Positions 16,503-24,997 of a stretch of 64,000 bases of DNA are shown here, piece after piece; position 1 is the stretch's first letter; each line of letters starts with the position of its first letter. The stretch lies in contig BAAAJN010000001.1 of the NCBI GenBank assembly GCA_039527025.1, positions 372,001 through 436,000 of the forward strand, read 5' to 3'. Position numbers and translations under genes: made by a program. The notes under the pieces were generated by a model. The model was not told where the DNA came from, made no database searches, and saw only the letters and a program-made list of their open reading frames with translations. This DNA comes from Microlunatus lacustris (lineage in GTDB: Bacteria; Actinomycetota; Actinomycetes; Propionibacteriales; Propionibacteriaceae).

Positions 16503-16901
16503 ATGGCAACGATCGACATCAGCGCCGAGAACTTCGAGAGCACGATCACGGACAACGACATCGTCCTGGTCGACTTCTGGGCCGACTGGTGCGGCCCCTG
16601 CAAGCGCTTCGGCCCGATCTACGAGAAGTCCTCCGAGCAGCACGGGGACGTCGTGTACGCCAAGCTCGACACCGACGCCAACCAGCAGCTCTCGGGCCAG
16701 CTCGGCATCGAGGGCATCCCGACCCTGATGGCCTTCCGCGAGGGCGTGATGGTCTTCAACCAGGCAGGCGCCCTGCCCGGCCCGGCGCTCGAGCAGGTCA
16801 TCGACGCGGTGAAGAAGCTCGACATGGACGAGGTGCACGCGCAGGTCGCGAAGCTCCAGGCCGAGCACGGCGAGCACGAGCACGCCGACCACCAGCACTG
16901 A
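16503..16901 (+). CDS. trxA: thioredoxin with His-rich C-terminal tail
   Basis: 132-aa cytoplasmic disulfide reductant. The active site is VDFWADWCGPCKRFGPIYEKS (WCGPC, about residues 27-31), with the cis-Pro in IEGIPTLMAFREG. The core ends near residue 108; an added 24-residue tail has charged helix and a His/Glu-rich end (EHGEHEHADHQH), which may bind metal or be neutral. ATG at 16503 follows ACAGGAGCAAGC. A SigR-type promoter lies upstream, so expression should rise under disulfide stress. No thioredoxin reductase gene is in the window. Confidence 0.95.
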   Translation: MATIDISAENFESTITDNDIVLVDFWADWCGPCKRFGPIYEKSSEQHGDVVYAKLDTDANQQLSGQLGIEGIPTLMAFREGVMVFNQAGALPGPALEQVIDAVKKLDMDEVHAQVAKLQAEHGEHEHADHQH

Positions 16902-16916
16902 GCTCCACCCCTGCGC

Positions 16917-16995
16917 CCTCAGCTCGGCCCCCGTGCCCTGAGCACGGCCCCCGTGCCCTGAGCGCGGCCCCCGTGCCCTGAGCTCGTCGAAGGGC
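16917..16995. repeat. 20-bp tandem repeat ending in a REP-like palindrome
   Basis: About three and a half copies of a 20-bp unit (core CCGTGCCCTGAGC then CGGCCC) follow trxA, and the last unit runs into CCCTGAGCTCGTCGAAGGGC, the reverse complement of the dispersed palindrome seen at 27206, 36509, 49028 and 50210. It fills the gap between the convergent trxA and nucleoside hydrolase genes and may end transcription from both sides. Confidence 0.75.
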
Positions 16996-17007
16996 TAGCG
17001 ACCCTCC

Positions 17008-17970
17008 TCAGGCCGCGTAGAGGTCCACCACTGCGGTGAACGCCTGCGCGGCCTGTGCCACGTCCAGGTCCAGGACGACCTCGAGAGTCCGCCACGGGTC
17101 GGTGCTCTGGGCCTGCACGGCGGCCGCGACCGGACGGCGGTCCACCACGGTCTGACCGCGGCCGAGTCCCTCGAGGTCCACCCGGACCGGGTGGCGCTCG
17201 ACGGTGAACAGCTCCGGGTGCGTCAGGTAGACCAGTGCGCCCGCGTCGCCGATCCCGCCCACGTACCCCTGCTCCGACCGGCCGTCGGCCCGGGCGCCAC
17301 GACGGAGCAGCAGCTCCCCGACCAGCCGTTGCGCCGGGTGGTCGCCGCCGGCCCAGCGCCGGGCGTGCTCCTCCGCGATGGTGAGGCGGTTGAACACGTC
17401 CAGCCCGTACATGGCGGTGGGGATCCCCGACTCCACGACACAGGTGGCGGCCTCCGGGTCCTGCCACACGTTGAACTCGGCGAGCGCCGTCGCGTTGCCG
17501 CCCGCGGCCGAACCGCCCATGAAGACGATCCGCTCCAGCTGGTCGGCCACCTCCGGGTGCAGGGTCAGCAGCATGGCGAGGTTGGTCTGCGGCGCCAGGC
17601 CGACCAGGGTGACCGGGCCTTCCGCCTCCACGATCGCCTGACGCAGCAGCTCGACGGCGGTCAGGTGGCTGACCGTGCGGGCGGTGCCGGGCAGCACGAT
17701 GCCGGCCAGTCCGTCCTCACCGTGGAAGTGGCTGTCGTCCTGCGTCCGCTCGATGAGCGGCTTGACCGCCCCCGCGGCGACCGGGACGTCCGGGGCGCCG
17801 GCCGCGTCCAGGGTCTTGTGGGTGTTGACGACGACCTGGTCCAGGCTGGCGTTGCCCGCCACGCAGCTGATGGCCCGCACGATGAGGTCGGCGTGCCCGA
17901 CGGCGTAGAGCAGGGCGAGCGCGTCGTCGGTGCCGGTGTCGACGTCCAGGACGATGGTGCGGGCAGGCAT
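17008..17970 (-). CDS. inosine-uridine nucleoside hydrolase
   Basis: 320-aa hydrolase splitting ribonucleosides to base and ribose for salvage. The calcium-site signature is at the N-terminus, IVLDVDTGTDDALALLYAV (DxDxGxDD). Other conserved parts are VAGNASLDQVVVNTHKTLDAAG, DDSHFHGEDGLAG, VTLVGLAPQTNLAMLL, IVFMGGSAAGGNATALAEFNVWQDPEAA, and the His-rich region near YGLDVFNRLT. ATG at 17970 follows GCCCGGAGGTCGTCG; the frame continues upstream but that part has no site and runs into the tRNA. Base preference cannot be read from the sequence. Confidence 0.93.
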   Translation of the reverse strand: MPARTIVLDVDTGTDDALALLYAVGHADLIVRAISCVAGNASLDQVVVNTHKTLDAAGAPDVPVAAGAVKPLIERTQDDSHFHGEDGLAGIVLPGTARTVSHLTAVELLRQAIVEAEGPVTLVGLAPQTNLAMLLTLHPEVADQLERIVFMGGSAAGGNATALAEFNVWQDPEAATCVVESGIPTAMYGLDVFNRLTIAEEHARRWAGGDHPAQRLVGELLLRRGARADGRSEQGYVGGIGDAGALVYLTHPELFTVERHPVRVDLEGLGRGQTVVDRRPVAAAVQAQSTDPWRTLEVVLDLDVAQAAQAFTAVVDLYAA

Positions 17971-18055
17971 CGACGACCTCCGGGCGGGAGTTGGGTACGG
18001 GCACGGCCGATCCACTAGCCTAGGTCCTCGGGTCTGGGGCTTCCGGTGCCGCAGA

Positions 18056-18131
18056 GCCCCCATAGCTCAGGGGATAGAGCAAAGGTTTCCTAAACCTTGT
18101 GTCGCAGGTTCGAATCCTGCTGGGGGCGCCA
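18056..18131 (+). tRNA. tRNA-Arg(CCT), CCA encoded
   Basis: 76-nt cloverleaf. Acceptor stem GCCCCCA (18056-18062) pairs with TGGGGGC (18121-18127), the D arm is GCTCAGGGGATAGAGC, the anticodon stem is AAGGT/ACCTT with loop TTCCTAA (anticodon CCT), and the T arm is GCAGG-TTCGAAT-CCTGC. G73 and a genomic CCA follow. It reads AGG, a rare arginine codon in such GC-rich genomes. Confidence 0.97.
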
Positions 18132-18238
18132 GTTGCTCGACCTGGTGGCCGGAACTCCCCACCTCGCCGGCCTCGAAGCCGCTTCGTCCGGGTCCGAGGG
18201 CCAGTCGCGCGCGGCGGCCACCACGAGGGCTGCGTGCG

Positions 18239-18556
18239 TCATTCGAGCGGCGCTCTCCTCCGCCGGCCCTGCACGCCCGCCTCGTCGAGGCGTCGCTTGA
18301 CGGTGACGAGCTTGTAGACGAAGACCGCCGCCGCGGTGACGGCGCCGGCGTCGTCGAGGAGCCCGAGCGGTCCCAGCACGACCTCGGGCAGCACGTCGAC
18401 TGGGCTCGCGAGGTAGATCAGGGAGCCGATCATCGCGACCAGTCCGCGCGGTGGCACGCGGTAGCGCCACATCACGAACCCGATCGCGCCCACCCCGAGC
18501 AGCGCGAGCACGCCGAGCAGCACGAGCACCAGGGTCAGCGGGTCGGACATGTCCAT
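18239..18556 (-). CDS. DUF1232 (YkvA-like) small membrane protein
   Basis: 105-aa membrane protein. ATG at 18556 (or 18550) opens MDMSDPLTLVLVLLGVLALLGVGAIGFVMWRYRV, one TM helix. Then comes the DUF1232 core MIGSLIYLASPVDVLPEVVLGPLGLLDDAGAVTAAAVFVYKLV, with the usual SP-D-x-x-P and LLDD signatures, and a basic Arg-rich tail. The family has no settled biochemical role. It is alone, between the tRNA and a divergent small gene. The frame continues open upstream without a plausible start. Confidence 0.8.
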   Translation of the reverse strand: MDMSDPLTLVLVLLGVLALLGVGAIGFVMWRYRVPPRGLVAMIGSLIYLASPVDVLPEVVLGPLGLLDDAGAVTAAAVFVYKLVTVKRRLDEAGVQGRRRRAPLE

Positions 18557-18867
18557 GGGTTCCACTGTGCCGGGTGGGGACGTGCACGCCGTCGGCGGGC
18601 GGGCGATCCCCGTCTCCCGTCCTTGCTGCGAGGGCTCCGACGAGCCCACCTCGGCATGACCCGGGCGTCCGGATGCCGGTGCGCCCGGCGGGGCGCTGAT
18701 ACGTTTCCCCTGATGAGTCGTCGGCTCATCAGGCTCGTCGGCTGGCTCGCTCGACCCTCGGCGCGGAACGGCTCCAGGTCCGACCACCAGAGCGACCGCC
18801 CGTCCTCGGGCGCTGACAGCAGTCAGGGCCACCTCTGCTCGGGTACCTCTCAGATAGGACCTGCACC

Positions 18868-19089
18868 ATGAGTCTTGGCCTAGGGATCTTCCTCCTCGTC
18901 GTCGGAGGCGTCCTCGCGTTCGGCGTCCGGGACCAGTTCAGCGCCCTCGATCTCACCGCGATCGGCTACGTGTGCATGGCGGGCGGAGTGCTCGCCATCA
19001 TCCTGACCCTGGTCCTCCAGCAGCAGCGGCGCCGGACCAGCAACGCCACCTACGTCGAGCGCCGGGACGACCCGCGCCCTCCGGTCTAG
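18868..19089 (+). CDS. DUF6458-type two-helix membrane protein
   Basis: 73-aa protein with two TM helices: GLGIFLLVVGGVLAFGVRD and AIGYVCMAGGVLAIILTLVL, joined by a short loop with SALDLTAIGY, and an Arg-rich hydrophilic tail (QQQRRRTSNATYVERRDDPR). The layout GLGIFLLVVG-LAF-V-D-LTAIGY-MA-GVL is that of a small actinobacterial family of unknown role. The positive tail puts the C-terminus in the cytoplasm. A GC-rich hairpin follows the gene. Confidence 0.82.
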   Translation: MSLGLGIFLLVVGGVLAFGVRDQFSALDLTAIGYVCMAGGVLAIILTLVLQQQRRRTSNATYVERRDDPRPPV

Positions 19090-19096
19090 CGCCGCC

Positions 19097-19121
19097 CGCC
19101 GCACGACCTGGTCCTGCGGCG
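19097..19121 (+). terminator. hairpin after the DUF6458 gene
   Basis: CGCCGCA (19097-19103) and TGCGGCG (19115-19121) form a 7-bp GC-rich stem with an 11-nt loop 8 nt after the stop codon, between two convergent genes. There is no T-run. Confidence 0.45.
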
Positions 19122-19156
19122 GTGACCGTCCTCCGCGGGCGTCAGCGCCGTCGGGG

Positions 19157-20116
19157 TCAGCTCGCCAGGCCGGCGCGGGTGGTAGCCAGCCGGCGGGAGG
19201 AGTGCGGCGACCGTCCCGCCAACGGCCCGTCGGCGAGCTGCTCATGCAGGCGGGTCCAGGTCAGGTCGGGGTAGCGGTCGTTGTCCAGCGGCACCAGCTG
19301 GGCCGTCCCGCTGAACATGTCCCGCATGTACTGCATCCCCTGCCAGGCCGGGAACACCGAGCCGTGCTCGGGCGCGACGAGCTGCGTCAGCCGGATCATC
19401 GCCCCGAGGCCGCCGACGCTGCCTGCCCGGAGGGTCCGGTAGGGCTGGCCGGTCACCTCGGTCATGGTCTGGGCGATCTCGCGCGCGCTGACGGTGTCAC
19501 CGGCGATCCGCAGGGTGCGTGGGGCGGTCTCGTCCATCGCGGCTGCGGCGGTGTACGCGGCGGTGTCGTCCTTGGTGGTGAAGTCCAGCGGCTGGTCCAC
19601 CTCGCCCCAGTGCAGCACCCGCCGGATGCGCGGCTGGATGATCGGCATCTCGGCCCCGAGCATGTCCATGAAGGCGCCGTTCAGCACCGAGGTGACCTTG
19701 ATGGAGGCGCGGTCGGCTCGGCCGCTGAACTCCCTCCGCAGGTCGAAGTTGCGGTTGCGCCCCGGCTCGGTCTTCGTGAAGTCGGCGGAGTAGTCGGAGG
19801 AGATGAAGCGCGGCACGCCCGCCCGGACGGCGGCGTCGAGCAGCACGCTCTGCCGGTCGAGGATGACCTCTCCGAGACCGTTGAGGGCCGACACGACGCA
19901 ATCGGTGCCGAGCAGGACCCGGGCCAGGGCGTCGACGTCGGCCGGGTCCGCGGAGACGACGGTGGCGCCGAGCGAGGTGAGCCGGTCCCGGTCCGCGGCG
20001 GGGGCGTCGGGGCGCAGCAGGGCGCGGAGGTCGGCGCCCCGGACGAGGAGAGCGGTCGCGATGCGGCTGCCGAGGTCGCCGGTGGGGCCGGCGAGCACGA
20101 TGGTGGGCGAGGTCAT
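19157..20116 (-). CDS. NmrA-type NAD(P)-binding reductase
   Basis: 319-aa atypical short-chain dehydrogenase. The Rossmann start is IVLAGPTGDLGSRIATALLVRGADLRALLRP (GxTGxxG), followed by DPADVDALARVLLGTDCVVSALNG and RFISSDYSADFTKTEPGRNRNFDLRREF, as in isoflavone-reductase/NmrA proteins. The catalytic Lys of true isoflavone reductases is not clearly in place, so it may be a redox sensor or a reductase of unknown substrate. The C-terminal part (EHGSVFPAWQGMQYMRDMFSG) fits substrate-cap helices. A 513-bp gene-poor gap lies upstream. Confidence 0.85.
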   Translation of the reverse strand: MTSPTIVLAGPTGDLGSRIATALLVRGADLRALLRPDAPAADRDRLTSLGATVVSADPADVDALARVLLGTDCVVSALNGLGEVILDRQSVLLDAAVRAGVPRFISSDYSADFTKTEPGRNRNFDLRREFSGRADRASIKVTSVLNGAFMDMLGAEMPIIQPRIRRVLHWGEVDQPLDFTTKDDTAAYTAAAAMDETAPRTLRIAGDTVSAREIAQTMTEVTGQPYRTLRAGSVGGLGAMIRLTQLVAPEHGSVFPAWQGMQYMRDMFSGTAQLVPLDNDRYPDLTWTRLHEQLADGPLAGRSPHSSRRLATTRAGLAS

Positions 20117-20629
20117 GGGTGGTTCCTGTCGGGTCGTTGGTGGTGCCGAGCGGTCAGGCCGTGAGCCAGCGGCGCACCGGGTCCGCGGCGGTGGGCACCG
20201 GAACCCAGCACCTGCAGCGGCCGGGTGGGGTCGGCGGCGAACCGGCCTGGTCCGGAGGAAGGCGGACCTGGCGCGGGTGGGCTCGACCCGGCGCCGAGAG
20301 ATCCGACCAGACGCAGCACCGCGTTCGGCTGCTCCACCGTAGGTGCGACACCCTGACCGAGCGGCCCGGCGGCGCCGCAGACAGCGCCGCGACCCACCGC
20401 ATGGTCACCGGCCGGTCCCAACCGGGGTCGACGGCCTCGCCGTCGGACACCTGCGCGTCGACGGCAGCGACCAGGGCGGGAACCGCCGGCCCTGGGGCGA
20501 GCACGCCCTCGCGATGGGGCGACGAGGAACGCTCTTGTCCGGAAAGTGCCCCCGATCAGGCGTGGTACCTAGCCCAGCCGGGTCGTCGCCCCCCATGATG
20601 GACCTCCGGCCCGACGACGTGGAGGAATC
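20117..20629. other. 513-bp gap without a supported gene
   Basis: No reading frame here has a convincing start, ribosome binding site or protein-like composition. On the minus strand two overlapping frames (20154-20504 and 20113-20421) have short protein-like stretches, for example VTMRWVAALSAA and PNAVLRLVGSLGAG, that could be a frame-shifted relic. The last 50 bp hold the leader of the MFS gene, including GGAGGAATC just before its ATG. Confidence 0.5.
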
Positions 20630-22045
20630 ATGGCTGATACCGCACAGACGATCGAGCGTTTCCACACCGGTCGTGTGGTCATGCTCGCGACCGTGGCCGC
20701 GCTGGGTGGGTTCCTGTTCGGGTTCGACACAGCCGTGGTCAACGGCACCGTCGTCGCCGTCCGGGACGCCTTCGGGATGGGGGCCGGGCTCACCGGGTTC
20801 GTGGTCTCCTCAGCCCTGCTCGGCTGCATCGTCGGTGCCTACCTGGCCGGGCGGCTGGCTGACCGGATCGGTCGGATCCGCGTCATGGTGCTGGCCGCGG
20901 CGCTCTTCCTGATCAGCGCCATCGGGTCCGGACTGGCGTTCGGTCCGGTCGACCTCATCGTCTGGCGCGTGGTCGGCGGGATCGGCGTGGGTGCCGCCTC
21001 CGTCATCGCCCCCGCCTACATCGCTGAGATCTCGCCAGCCGCGGTGCGAGGGCGGCTCGGGTCGCTCCAGCAGCTGGCCATCGTCACCGGCATCTTCGTG
21101 GCCCTGCTCTCCGACGCGATGCTGGCCGGCATCGCGGGAGGTGCCGCCGAGGACCTCTGGTTCGGGCTCGAGGCGTGGCGGTGGATGTTCCTCGTCGAGG
21201 TGATCCCGGCGCTCGCCTACGGCGTGCTCTCGTTGCAGATCCCGGAGTCTCCCCGGTACCTGGTGGCGAAGGGAGAGCCGGAGCGCGCCCACGAGGTCCT
21301 GGGTCAGGTGCTGATCACCGGGGTGCGCGAGCGGATCGAGGAGATCCGGAAGACCGTCACGCTGGAGTCCCGCACCTCCTTCAAAGACCTGCGCAAGCCC
21401 GCGGGCGGACTGCTGCCGATCGTGTGGATCGGCATCGCCCTGTCGGTGTTCCAGCAGTTCGTCGGGATCAACGTCATCTTCTACTACTCCTCGACCCTGT
21501 GGCAGTCGGTCGGGTTCACCGAGGAGGACGCGCTCACCCAGACCGTGATCACGTCCGTGACGAACATCGTCGTGACGATCGTGGCCATCTCGCTGATCGA
21601 CAAGATCGGTCGTCGCAAGCTGCTGATCATCGGGTCGGCCGGCATGTTCGTCACCCTCGGGATCTTGGCCGTGGTGTTCGGCACCGCTCCCGTCGTGGAG
21701 AACGCCCAGGGCGTCCTCGAGCCGACGCTGGGCGACACGCAGGGGCTGGTCGCCCTGCTGGCGGCGAACGGTTTCGTCGTCTTCTTCGGCATGTCCTGGG
21801 GCCCGGCGGTGTGGGTGCTGCTCGGCGAGATGTTCAACAACCGGATCCGCGGTACCGCTCTCGGTCTGGCGGCGGCGGCGCAGTGGCTCGCGAACTTCGC
21901 GATCTCGACGTCGTTCCCGGCGCTGGCCGAGCTCGGCCTGTCCTTCGCCTACGGCTTCTACACCCTGTTCGCACTGCTGTCGCTGCTGTTCGTGGCCAAG
22001 TTCGTGCCGGAGACGAAGGGGCGCCAGCTCGAGGACATGACCTGA
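20630..22045 (+). CDS. sugar porter, major facilitator superfamily
   Basis: 471-aa transporter with 12 predicted TM helices, of the XylE/GLUT/GalP sugar:proton symporter family. Signatures: GGFLFGFDTAVVNGT in TM1, AGRLADRIGRIRV in loop 2-3 (the RxGRR-type motif), RVVGGIGVGAASVIAPAYIAEISPAAVRG, the PESPRYL signature before the central loop, QQFVGINVIFYYSSTLWQSVGF in TM7, DKIGRRKLL in loop 8-9 and the PETKG end (VPETKGRQLEDM). ATG at 20630 follows GGAGGAATC. It stands alone; sugar specificity cannot be read out, though glucose, xylose or inositol would be typical. Confidence 0.95.
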   Translation: MADTAQTIERFHTGRVVMLATVAALGGFLFGFDTAVVNGTVVAVRDAFGMGAGLTGFVVSSALLGCIVGAYLAGRLADRIGRIRVMVLAAALFLISAIGSGLAFGPVDLIVWRVVGGIGVGAASVIAPAYIAEISPAAVRGRLGSLQQLAIVTGIFVALLSDAMLAGIAGGAAEDLWFGLEAWRWMFLVEVIPALAYGVLSLQIPESPRYLVAKGEPERAHEVLGQVLITGVRERIEEIRKTVTLESRTSFKDLRKPAGGLLPIVWIGIALSVFQQFVGINVIFYYSSTLWQSVGFTEEDALTQTVITSVTNIVVTIVAISLIDKIGRRKLLIIGSAGMFVTLGILAVVFGTAPVVENAQGVLEPTLGDTQGLVALLAANGFVVFFGMSWGPAVWVLLGEMFNNRIRGTALGLAAAAQWLANFAISTSFPALAELGLSFAYGFYTLFALLSLLFVAKFVPETKGRQLEDMT

Positions 22046-22062
22046 CGCTGGTCCGTTCCGCC

Positions 22063-22090
22063 CCTGGCCGGCACGACGCGGCCGGCCAGG
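22063..22090 (+). terminator. hairpin after the sugar porter gene
   Basis: A perfect 10-bp GC-rich stem, CCTGGCCGGC (22063-22072) with GCCGGCCAGG (22081-22090) and an 8-nt loop, starts 17 nt after the stop. It lacks a T-run, as many terminators do in very GC-rich genomes. Confidence 0.6.
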
Positions 22091-22148
22091 TCTGGCCAAC
22101 CTCCGCTCGCGACGGCAGGATGTGACCGACATCACCCAGGGAGGTCAG

Positions 22149-22769
22149 ATGAAGCTCCGGAGGACGATCGCCGTCGGCACGGCGACATTGGCGACGGCGA
22201 TGGCGGGGGTCCTGCTCGTCGGCCCGCAGGCCACCGCGCACAACGCCGAGTTCCAGGCCAAGTTGCGGGACCCGAGAGGTCGGGTCGTCGGGACGGTGCA
22301 GTTCAGCACCACCCGGCACGCCACCCAGGTGGACGCCCGGCTGCGACCCAACCGCTACGTCACGCCCAACCAGTTCCACGGCTTCCACATCCACGCCAAC
22401 AACAACCCCGCGAACGGCGAGGGGTGCGTCGCCGACCGGCGGGAGCCGGGCTCGACCTGGTTCGTCTCCGCCGACGGCCACCTCTCGGCCGACCTGCAGG
22501 ACCACGGCGACCACCAGGGTGACCTGCCCAGCCCTCTCGTGCTGTCGGACGGCACGGCGCGGCTGTCCTTCACCACCGACCGGATCGAACCCGGGGTGCT
22601 GCGCGGCCGGGCCGTCGTCCTGCACGACGACCCCGACAACTTCGGCAACGTGCCGACCGGGAACGAGCCCACCGACTACCAGGGCAGTGCAGCGGCCATC
22701 GACCTCACCGACCGGACCGGCAACGCGGGCGACCGGGTGGCCTGCGGGGTGGTCCGCCGGTCCTGGTGA
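22149..22769 (+). CDS. secreted CuZn superoxide dismutase-like protein
   Basis: 206-aa exported protein. ATG at 22149 follows GGGAGGTCAG and starts a signal peptide (MKLRRTIAVGTATLATAMAGVLLVGPQATA). The copper ligands are in HGFHIH, more metal ligands in DGHLSADLQDHGDHQGDLPSPLV, and the last copper His in GRAVVLHDDPDNFGNVP. The disulfide Cys pair is GEGC and VACGVV. The site residues appear complete, so dismutase activity in the cell envelope is plausible. The N-terminal strand region is longer and more diverged than in SodC lipoproteins, and there is no lipobox. An in-frame ATG at 22122 is less likely. Confidence 0.87.
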   Translation: MKLRRTIAVGTATLATAMAGVLLVGPQATAHNAEFQAKLRDPRGRVVGTVQFSTTRHATQVDARLRPNRYVTPNQFHGFHIHANNNPANGEGCVADRREPGSTWFVSADGHLSADLQDHGDHQGDLPSPLVLSDGTARLSFTTDRIEPGVLRGRAVVLHDDPDNFGNVPTGNEPTDYQGSAAAIDLTDRTGNAGDRVACGVVRRSW

Positions 22770-22921
22770 GCGCCCCGGCGGCGGTTGACCGGTCAGCAAC
22801 CTGACGCTGTCCTGGTGCACGACGGGCTCTGGTGGGTACCGACGCCGTTGGCTAGTGTTCGTCCTTGCACGAGTCCTCGGGGGAGGTTCTGCACCACCAC
22901 CAAGACCTCGGGAGATCGGAC

Positions 22922-23941
22922 ATGGGTCGTCGACCAACAGCCCAGGACGTGGCTGACCTCGCCGGGGTGTCCCGCAGCGCGGTGTCGCTGGTGCTGAACG
23001 GGCGTGCGAACGGAGTCATCTCCGCCGTCAACCAGGAGGCCGTGCTGGAGGCGGCGCGTCGGCTCGAGTACACGCCGAACGCCGTGGCGCAGAGCCTGCG
23101 GACGTCTCGCACCCGGATCCTCGGCGTGCTGACCTGGCGCGGGGTGGGTGGACTACCCCTGCACATGATGGCCGCCGCCCTGCAGACCTCGCTCGCCAAC
23201 GGCTACAAGCTGATCAAGATGTACGCCGAGCCCAGCGCGAGCGACCAGCGCCGCGCTCTGTCGACGCTCGGCAACCAGCAGGTCGACGGGATGCTCGTCG
23301 TCGCTCCGGAGCTGTGCGAGTACGAGCCGGTCGAGGAGCTGTTGGCGTCGCCAGCGGTGCTGCTCAACTGCCACGACCCCGGTCAGCGGCTCACCGGGGT
23401 GGTGCCCGACGAGGAGGGCGCCGGGCGCGGCGCGGTCGAGGTGCTGCTGGGCCGCGGCCACCGCGACATCGCGGTGCTCAGCGGGCCCCTCAGCCATCCC
23501 CAGACGCGCCTTCGCGCCGGCGGGGCCGTGCGGGCGATCGAGGCGGCCGGGATCAGGCCGCGACAGCTGGAGGCCCACGACCTCCGGATCGACGAGGGAC
23601 TGGCAGCCGCGAACTCCCTGCTCGACGCCGGCCGACCTCCGACGGCGCTCGTGTGCACCAACGAGCGGCTCGCCGTGGGTGCGATGCTGGCCGCCGCCCG
23701 GCTCGGGCTGAGGGTGCCGGCGGACCTCTCACTGGTCAGCCTGGACGACCGCGAGCAGCTCAGTGCGCAACTGTCGCCGGAGGTGACCCGGATGCAGCGG
23801 CCCGACGACCTGATGGCGGCGCACGCCACCGAGCTGTTGATGAACTGGGTCGAGACCGACAGTTCGCCCGGAGCGCACTCGTACTCGTTCGTCTGCCCCT
23901 TGGTCGAGGGCGCTTCGGTCGCCGGCCCCCGGGGCGGTTGA
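22922..23941 (+). CDS. LacI-family transcriptional regulator
   Basis: 339-aa repressor. ATG at 22922 opens the HTH GRRPTAQDVADLAGVSRSAVSLVLNGRANGVISAVNQEAVLEAARRLEYTPNAVAQSLR, including the hinge helix. The periplasmic-binding-protein fold follows with ILGVLTWRG, QQVDGMLVVAPE, DEEGAGRGAVEVLLGRGHRDIAVLSG, and ALVCTNERLAVGAMLAAARLGLRVPADLSLVSLDD. A -10-like TAGTGT at 22853-22858 precedes it. No sugar operon is adjacent (an acidic small gene and an SDR follow on the other strand), so its targets may be elsewhere, possibly the upstream sugar porter. Confidence 0.92.
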   Translation: MGRRPTAQDVADLAGVSRSAVSLVLNGRANGVISAVNQEAVLEAARRLEYTPNAVAQSLRTSRTRILGVLTWRGVGGLPLHMMAAALQTSLANGYKLIKMYAEPSASDQRRALSTLGNQQVDGMLVVAPELCEYEPVEELLASPAVLLNCHDPGQRLTGVVPDEEGAGRGAVEVLLGRGHRDIAVLSGPLSHPQTRLRAGGAVRAIEAAGIRPRQLEAHDLRIDEGLAAANSLLDAGRPPTALVCTNERLAVGAMLAAARLGLRVPADLSLVSLDDREQLSAQLSPEVTRMQRPDDLMAAHATELLMNWVETDSSPGAHSYSFVCPLVEGASVAGPRGG

Positions 23942-23945
23942 GGCG

Positions 23946-24116
23946 TCAGCTGGTCGGGTCCTCCGACCCGGTCTGGTCGTCGGCCTCCGGCGCGTGGATC
24001 TGGTCGCTCTCGGCCTGGTCGGACTGGCCGTCCGTGCCGTCGGGGCGTCCCTCGGCCGGGGCCGTCATGGTGGGCTCGGAGTCCTGGTCGTGCTCGTCGG
24101 CAGTGTTCTCGCTCAT
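23946..24116 (-). CDS. small acidic protein, 56 aa
   Basis: Very acidic, Asp/Glu/Ser/Gln-rich, probably disordered protein (MSENTADEHDQDSEP at the start, DDQTGSEDPTS at the end). ATG at 24116 follows a strong ribosome binding site, GGTAGGGAGGGAGTC. It has no Cys, Trp or hydrophobic stretch. It lies downstream of the SDR gene with a 45-bp gap and could be in its transcript. No family recognised. Confidence 0.65.
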   Translation of the reverse strand: MSENTADEHDQDSEPTMTAPAEGRPDGTDGQSDQAESDQIHAPEADDQTGSEDPTS

Positions 24117-24161
24117 GACTCCCTCCCTACCCGCTGGCTGCGGGGCCACGCAAGACCCGGG

Positions 24162-24929
24162 TCAGCGGATCGTGTAGCCACCGTCGACCAGCAGATCGGC
24201 GCCGTTGACCATCGCCGCGGCGTCGCTGGCCAGGTAGACCGCGGCGGCGGCGATCTCCTCGGGCAGCGCGAAGCGGCCGACCGGGATCTCGGCCTTGAGG
24301 GCCTCGCCCTCGGGGTTGTCCCAGGCAGCGCGGCCGAGGTCGGTCAGCACCACCGTCGGGCTGATGGTGTTGGCGGTGACCCCGCGGCCGGCCCACTCGG
24401 TGGCCAGCACCCTGGTCATCCCGACCAGCCCGAACTTCGAGGCGCAGTAGGCCGCGTGCCCGGGCAGCGCCACCGTCGCGGCCTGGGAGGCGATGCTGAT
24501 GATGGTGCCGCGACCCTGGGCCAGCATCCGCCGGCCGACGTGCTGGCTGACCAGGAAGGCTCCGCGGAGGTTGACCGTCATCGTCTGGTCCCACGCGTCC
24601 AGACCCAGCTCCTCGGCCGGGGCCAGCAGGGCGAGGCCGGCGCTGTTGACCAGCACGTCGATCCGGCCGTACTGCTCGGCGACCACGCCGACGGCCTCAG
24701 CCACCGACCCTTCGTCGCTGACGTCGCAGGCCACCGCCGAGGTCGCAGACCCGTCAGCCACCTTGAGCTGGGCAGCCTCCATCGCCCGGTCGAGCACCGC
24801 GACGATGGCGCCCTTGGCCGCGAACGCGTCGACCACGGCGGCGCCGATGCCCGACGCCCCGCCGGTGACCACGGCGACCTTGCCGGCCAGCGAGAAGTCC
24901 AGCAGGGCGTCGGGTCCGGCGTCACTCAC
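24162..24929 (-). CDS. short-chain dehydrogenase/reductase (sugar-alcohol type)
   Basis: 255-aa classical SDR. Cofactor motif VVTGGASGIGAAVVDAFA; VLDR at the end of strand 2 suggests NAD(H); VACDVSD, VLVNSAG, SIASQ (catalytic Ser), YCASK (catalytic Tyr and Lys), then ANTISPTVVLTDLG and the C-terminal VNGADLLVDGGYTIR. The pattern is closest to polyol dehydrogenases (threitol, glycerol or sorbitol type), but the substrate is a guess. GTG at 24929 is preferred, with GGAGGGAGG 11-20 nt upstream. It is divergent from the Clp-N gene, and two palindromic operators lie in the shared 115 bp. Confidence 0.9.
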   Translation of the reverse strand: MSDAGPDALLDFSLAGKVAVVTGGASGIGAAVVDAFAAKGAIVAVLDRAMEAAQLKVADGSATSAVACDVSDEGSVAEAVGVVAEQYGRIDVLVNSAGLALLAPAEELGLDAWDQTMTVNLRGAFLVSQHVGRRMLAQGRGTIISIASQAATVALPGHAAYCASKFGLVGMTRVLATEWAGRGVTANTISPTVVLTDLGRAAWDNPEGEALKAEIPVGRFALPEEIAAAAVYLASDAAAMVNGADLLVDGGYTIR

Positions 24930-24997
24930 GCTGGGCACCTTCCTCCCTCCGTGAGACCGCCGCAAGCGGCCACGCAGGACTGTTGTGGACCTGTTGC

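Noticed and set aside
18056..18131. tRNA-Arg as an integration site of a mobile element
   Set aside because: No integrase, no repeat of the tRNA 3' end and ordinary genes on both sides.
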